Assembly (NCBI GenBank): GCA_027062625.1
Contig: JAMOSZ010000015.1
Location: 1 to 49,496 of the forward strand
DNA length: 49,496 nucleotides
Direction: 5' to 3'
Source: Nautiliaceae bacterium
GTDB taxonomy: Bacteria > Campylobacterota > Campylobacteria > Campylobacterales > Nautiliaceae
The number at the start of each line of letters is the position of its first letter. Position 1 is the first letter of the stretch. The notes under the pieces are model-generated. The model saw only the letters and a program-made list of their open reading frames with translations, was not told the origin of the DNA and searched no databases. Shown piece by piece: positions 47,486 to 49,496 of the stretch. A program made the translations under genes and the position numbers.

Positions 47486-48328
47486 CTAAGAAGCAACCTC
47501 TACATAAAGCTCTGCCACCGCTTTTGCAAGCTCGCGGATTTTTAAGATATAGTTTTGTCTTTCTGTTTGGGAGATAGCTTTTCTTGCATCAAGCACATTG
47601 AATATGTGGGATGCAAAAATCGTATAATCATAAGCCGGAAGTGGAAGTTTTGCCTCAATGCATCTCTTTGCTTCATTCCTGCTATCTTCAAACCATCTAA
47701 ACAACATATCAACATTTGCTACTTCAAAATTGTATTTAGAAAACTCAAATTCGCTTCTTTTATGCATATCACCATAAGTTGTGTTTTCATTCCACTTAAT
47801 GTCATACACATTATCAACCCCTTGCAAATACATAGCAAGTCTCTCAGTCCCGTATGTTATCTCAACTGGTACTGGAAAAGTTTTAAGCCCTCCAACCTGC
47901 TGGAAATATGTAAACTGGGTAACTTCCATACCATCAAGCCAAACTTCCCAACCAAGCCCCCAAGCTCCAAGGGTTGGAGACTCCCAGTTGTCCTCTACAA
48001 ACCTTACATCGTGTTCTTTAAGATTAAGTCCAAGATATTCAAGGCTTTCAAGATACATCTCTTGAATGTTATCTGGACTTGGTTTCATAATCACTTGAAA
48101 CTGATAATAACTCCCAAGGCGGTTTGGATTTTCGCCGTATCTTCCGTCAGTCGGGCGGCGGCTTGGCGCCACATACGCAACATTCCAAGGTCTATTTTCA
48201 AGGCTTCTTAAAAGAGTTGCCGGATGAAAGGTCCCAGCCCCACTTGGAAAATCATAAGGCATTACTATATTGCAACCTTTATTTTTCCAAAACTCTTGCA
48301 GTTTTAAAAGCAAATCACTAAAATACAT
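47486..48328 (-). CDS. glyQ: Glycyl-tRNA synthetase alpha subunit
   Basis: [24 protein letters not shown]...[40 protein letters not shown]. Confidence 0.98.
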   Translation of the reverse strand: MYFSDLLLKLQEFWKNKGCNIVMPYDFPSGAGTFHPATLLRSLENRPWNVAYVAPSRRPTDGRYGENPNRLGSYYQFQVIMKPSPDNIQEMYLESLEYLGLNLKEHDVRFVEDNWESPTLGAWGLGWEVWLDGMEVTQFTYFQQVGGLKTFPVPVEITYGTERLAMYLQGVDNVYDIKWNENTTYGDMHKRSEFEFSKYNFEVANVDMLFRWFEDSRNEAKRCIEAKLPLPAYDYTIFASHIFNVLDARKAISQTERQNYILKIRELAKAVAELYVEVAS

Positions 48329-48773
48329 TCTCTATCCTTTGAAGTAAATTTTTAAAATTTCTGCACTCTAAAACCAAAACTTCATCATAAGCAATTTTAA
48401 TTCTACTTAACCTACTCTTAAAATGCTCTTTTATTTTCTTTTTAGATTTACTAGCCTTGTATACCAAAACAAACCTTTTTTCAAAAGTATCAAAATTTTT
48501 AACCAACTTTTTTAGTAAAAAATAACTCTCATACGCCTTTAACAAAATCTGCTGATTTTTAATCTTATCATCTGTCCACTCTTTAATATCTTCAACCTCA
48601 TCAAGTTTCTTAAATTCAACCAACAAAAAGTAACTATCCTTAATTATCAAACAATCAGCAGTTGCTAAATTATTATCAACTTTATCAAAATCTATACACT
48701 TTTTTCCATTATCTTCACAGCAGTTATCACTCACCTCATTCAAAGGTGCCAATAAAGAGTTTAAATCTACCAT
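48318..48773 (-). CDS. Unknown protein with possible PD-(D/E)xK-like nuclease core
   Basis: 151 aa; [21 protein letters not shown] gives a D...E-x-K arrangement in predicted strand context; overlaps ATPase upstream and glyQ downstream. Confidence 0.45.
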   Translation of the reverse strand: MVDLNSLLAPLNEVSDNCCEDNGKKCIDFDKVDNNLATADCLIIKDSYFLLVEFKKLDEVEDIKEWTDDKIKNQQILLKAYESYFLLKKLVKNFDTFEKRFVLVYKASKSKKKIKEHFKSRLSRIKIAYDEVLVLECRNFKNLLQRIENVF

Positions 48774-49495
48774 TTTAATTTCTCTATCTCCATCTCTTCC
48801 AAAATATCAATACTTTGAGCCAAAACATCATAAATCTCACTCGCTTCACACTCTTTTAAAATCCCATCTTTTGCCAAATAGAAATTTGTCTCTTTGTATA
48901 AATTCTCAATAGCCTCTATAAAAAATGGAGAATGACTCGTAATCAAAACCTTAACCCCTCTTTTTACCAACTCAACTATTAATTTGGCATACTCAATTTG
49001 CCATTTTGGATGAAGATGGACTTCTGGCTCATCTATTATTAAAATTCTATTTTCAGAAATATATCCGTTTTTAAGTAAAATCTCAATAATTCCAAACTGT
49101 TTTATTCCCATCGCAACATTATTAATCTGAAAACTTTTTCTATCTTTTACAAATCTCCACTCTTTTTTTTCTTCATCAAAAATCCAAAAGCCTTTAACTA
49201 CATTTTCAATAAAATCAAATAAATCATCTGAATCTAATTTTGGTTTAAATTGAGACTTATTATATGATTTTAAAAACAAATCCCAAGCAACATAAGGATA
49301 ATCAATATAAATATCTAACGGATTTTGAGAAACGATAAAAGGTTGAATTGTTTTAAAAGTATCAAACATATTCAAAACAAACGGCGTTTCTATAAAAAGC
49401 GCATCTAAAAATTTCTTATTTTCTACATTAATTTTAAAACACTCCACAAAAAACTCTTCACCTTCTAATTTACAAAAAGAATCTTTATTGATTAT
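48767..49495 (-). CDS. OLD/AAA-type (ABC-like) ATPase, 5'-truncated by window edge
   Basis: NVAMGIKQFGIIEILL (signature-like), ILIIDEPEVHLHPKWQIEYAKLIVELVKRGVKVLITSHSPFFIEAIE (Walker B, D-loop, H-loop). Frame stays open from the GTG at 49447 to the window edge. Confidence 0.85.
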   Translation of the reverse strand: MINKDSFCKLEGEEFFVECFKINVENKKFLDALFIETPFVLNMFDTFKTIQPFIVSQNPLDIYIDYPYVAWDLFLKSYNKSQFKPKLDSDDLFDFIENVVKGFWIFDEEKKEWRFVKDRKSFQINNVAMGIKQFGIIEILLKNGYISENRILIIDEPEVHLHPKWQIEYAKLIVELVKRGVKVLITSHSPFFIEAIENLYKETNFYLAKDGILKECEASEIYDVLAQSIDILEEMEIEKLKW

Positions 49496-49496
49496 T

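Noticed and set aside
47555-48211. 218 aa plus-strand ORF plus 47781-48065 and 48124-48321
   Set aside because: Fully antisense to glyQ, which is unambiguous; composition is shadow-like.
1-49496. CRISPR arrays, tRNA/rRNA genes, IS elements or integrase-bounded islands
   Set aside because: No direct-repeat/spacer pattern, cloverleaf-like sequence or transposase/integrase ORF was recognised on reading; covariance-model searches could not be run.

Overview
AT-rich Campylobacterota-type window; gene content and order suggest a Nautiliales-like thermophile, but this is inferred from protein flavour only. Most of it is densely packed housekeeping DNA: rplM-rpsI, miaA, a nuoA-B-CD-H-I-J-K-L-M-N cluster lacking nuoEFG, rsmE, rdgB, an RND tripartite efflux operon, typA, polX, waaA, an HP0958-like Zn-ribbon gene, nif3, tyrA, bamA and glyQ. 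Accessory or unusual content includes: an edge-truncated type II restriction-modification pair (1-1125); a translationally coupled operon of two ferredoxin-thioredoxin reductase catalytic-like proteins (one fused to rhodanese), two small proteins and a CiaB-like HEFGH metalloprotease (1129-4519); a decayed glnK-amt locus (about 4656-5233) beside a shrunken NtrC/NtrB-like pair (about 5271-6591); orphan livG-livF ATPases; and an edge-truncated OLD/AAA-type ATPase plus a putative D...E-x-K nuclease coupled to glyQ (48318-49495). The most interesting molecular observation is in the NuoCD protein. It appears to lack both canonical quinone-site residues (His of HPxxHG, Tyr of RxDY) and instead has single cysteines where group 4 [NiFe] hydrogenases have the first Cys of each CxxC pair. 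No tRNA, rRNA, CRISPR array or IS element was recognised. All calls are by eye from translated ORFs; no searches were run.
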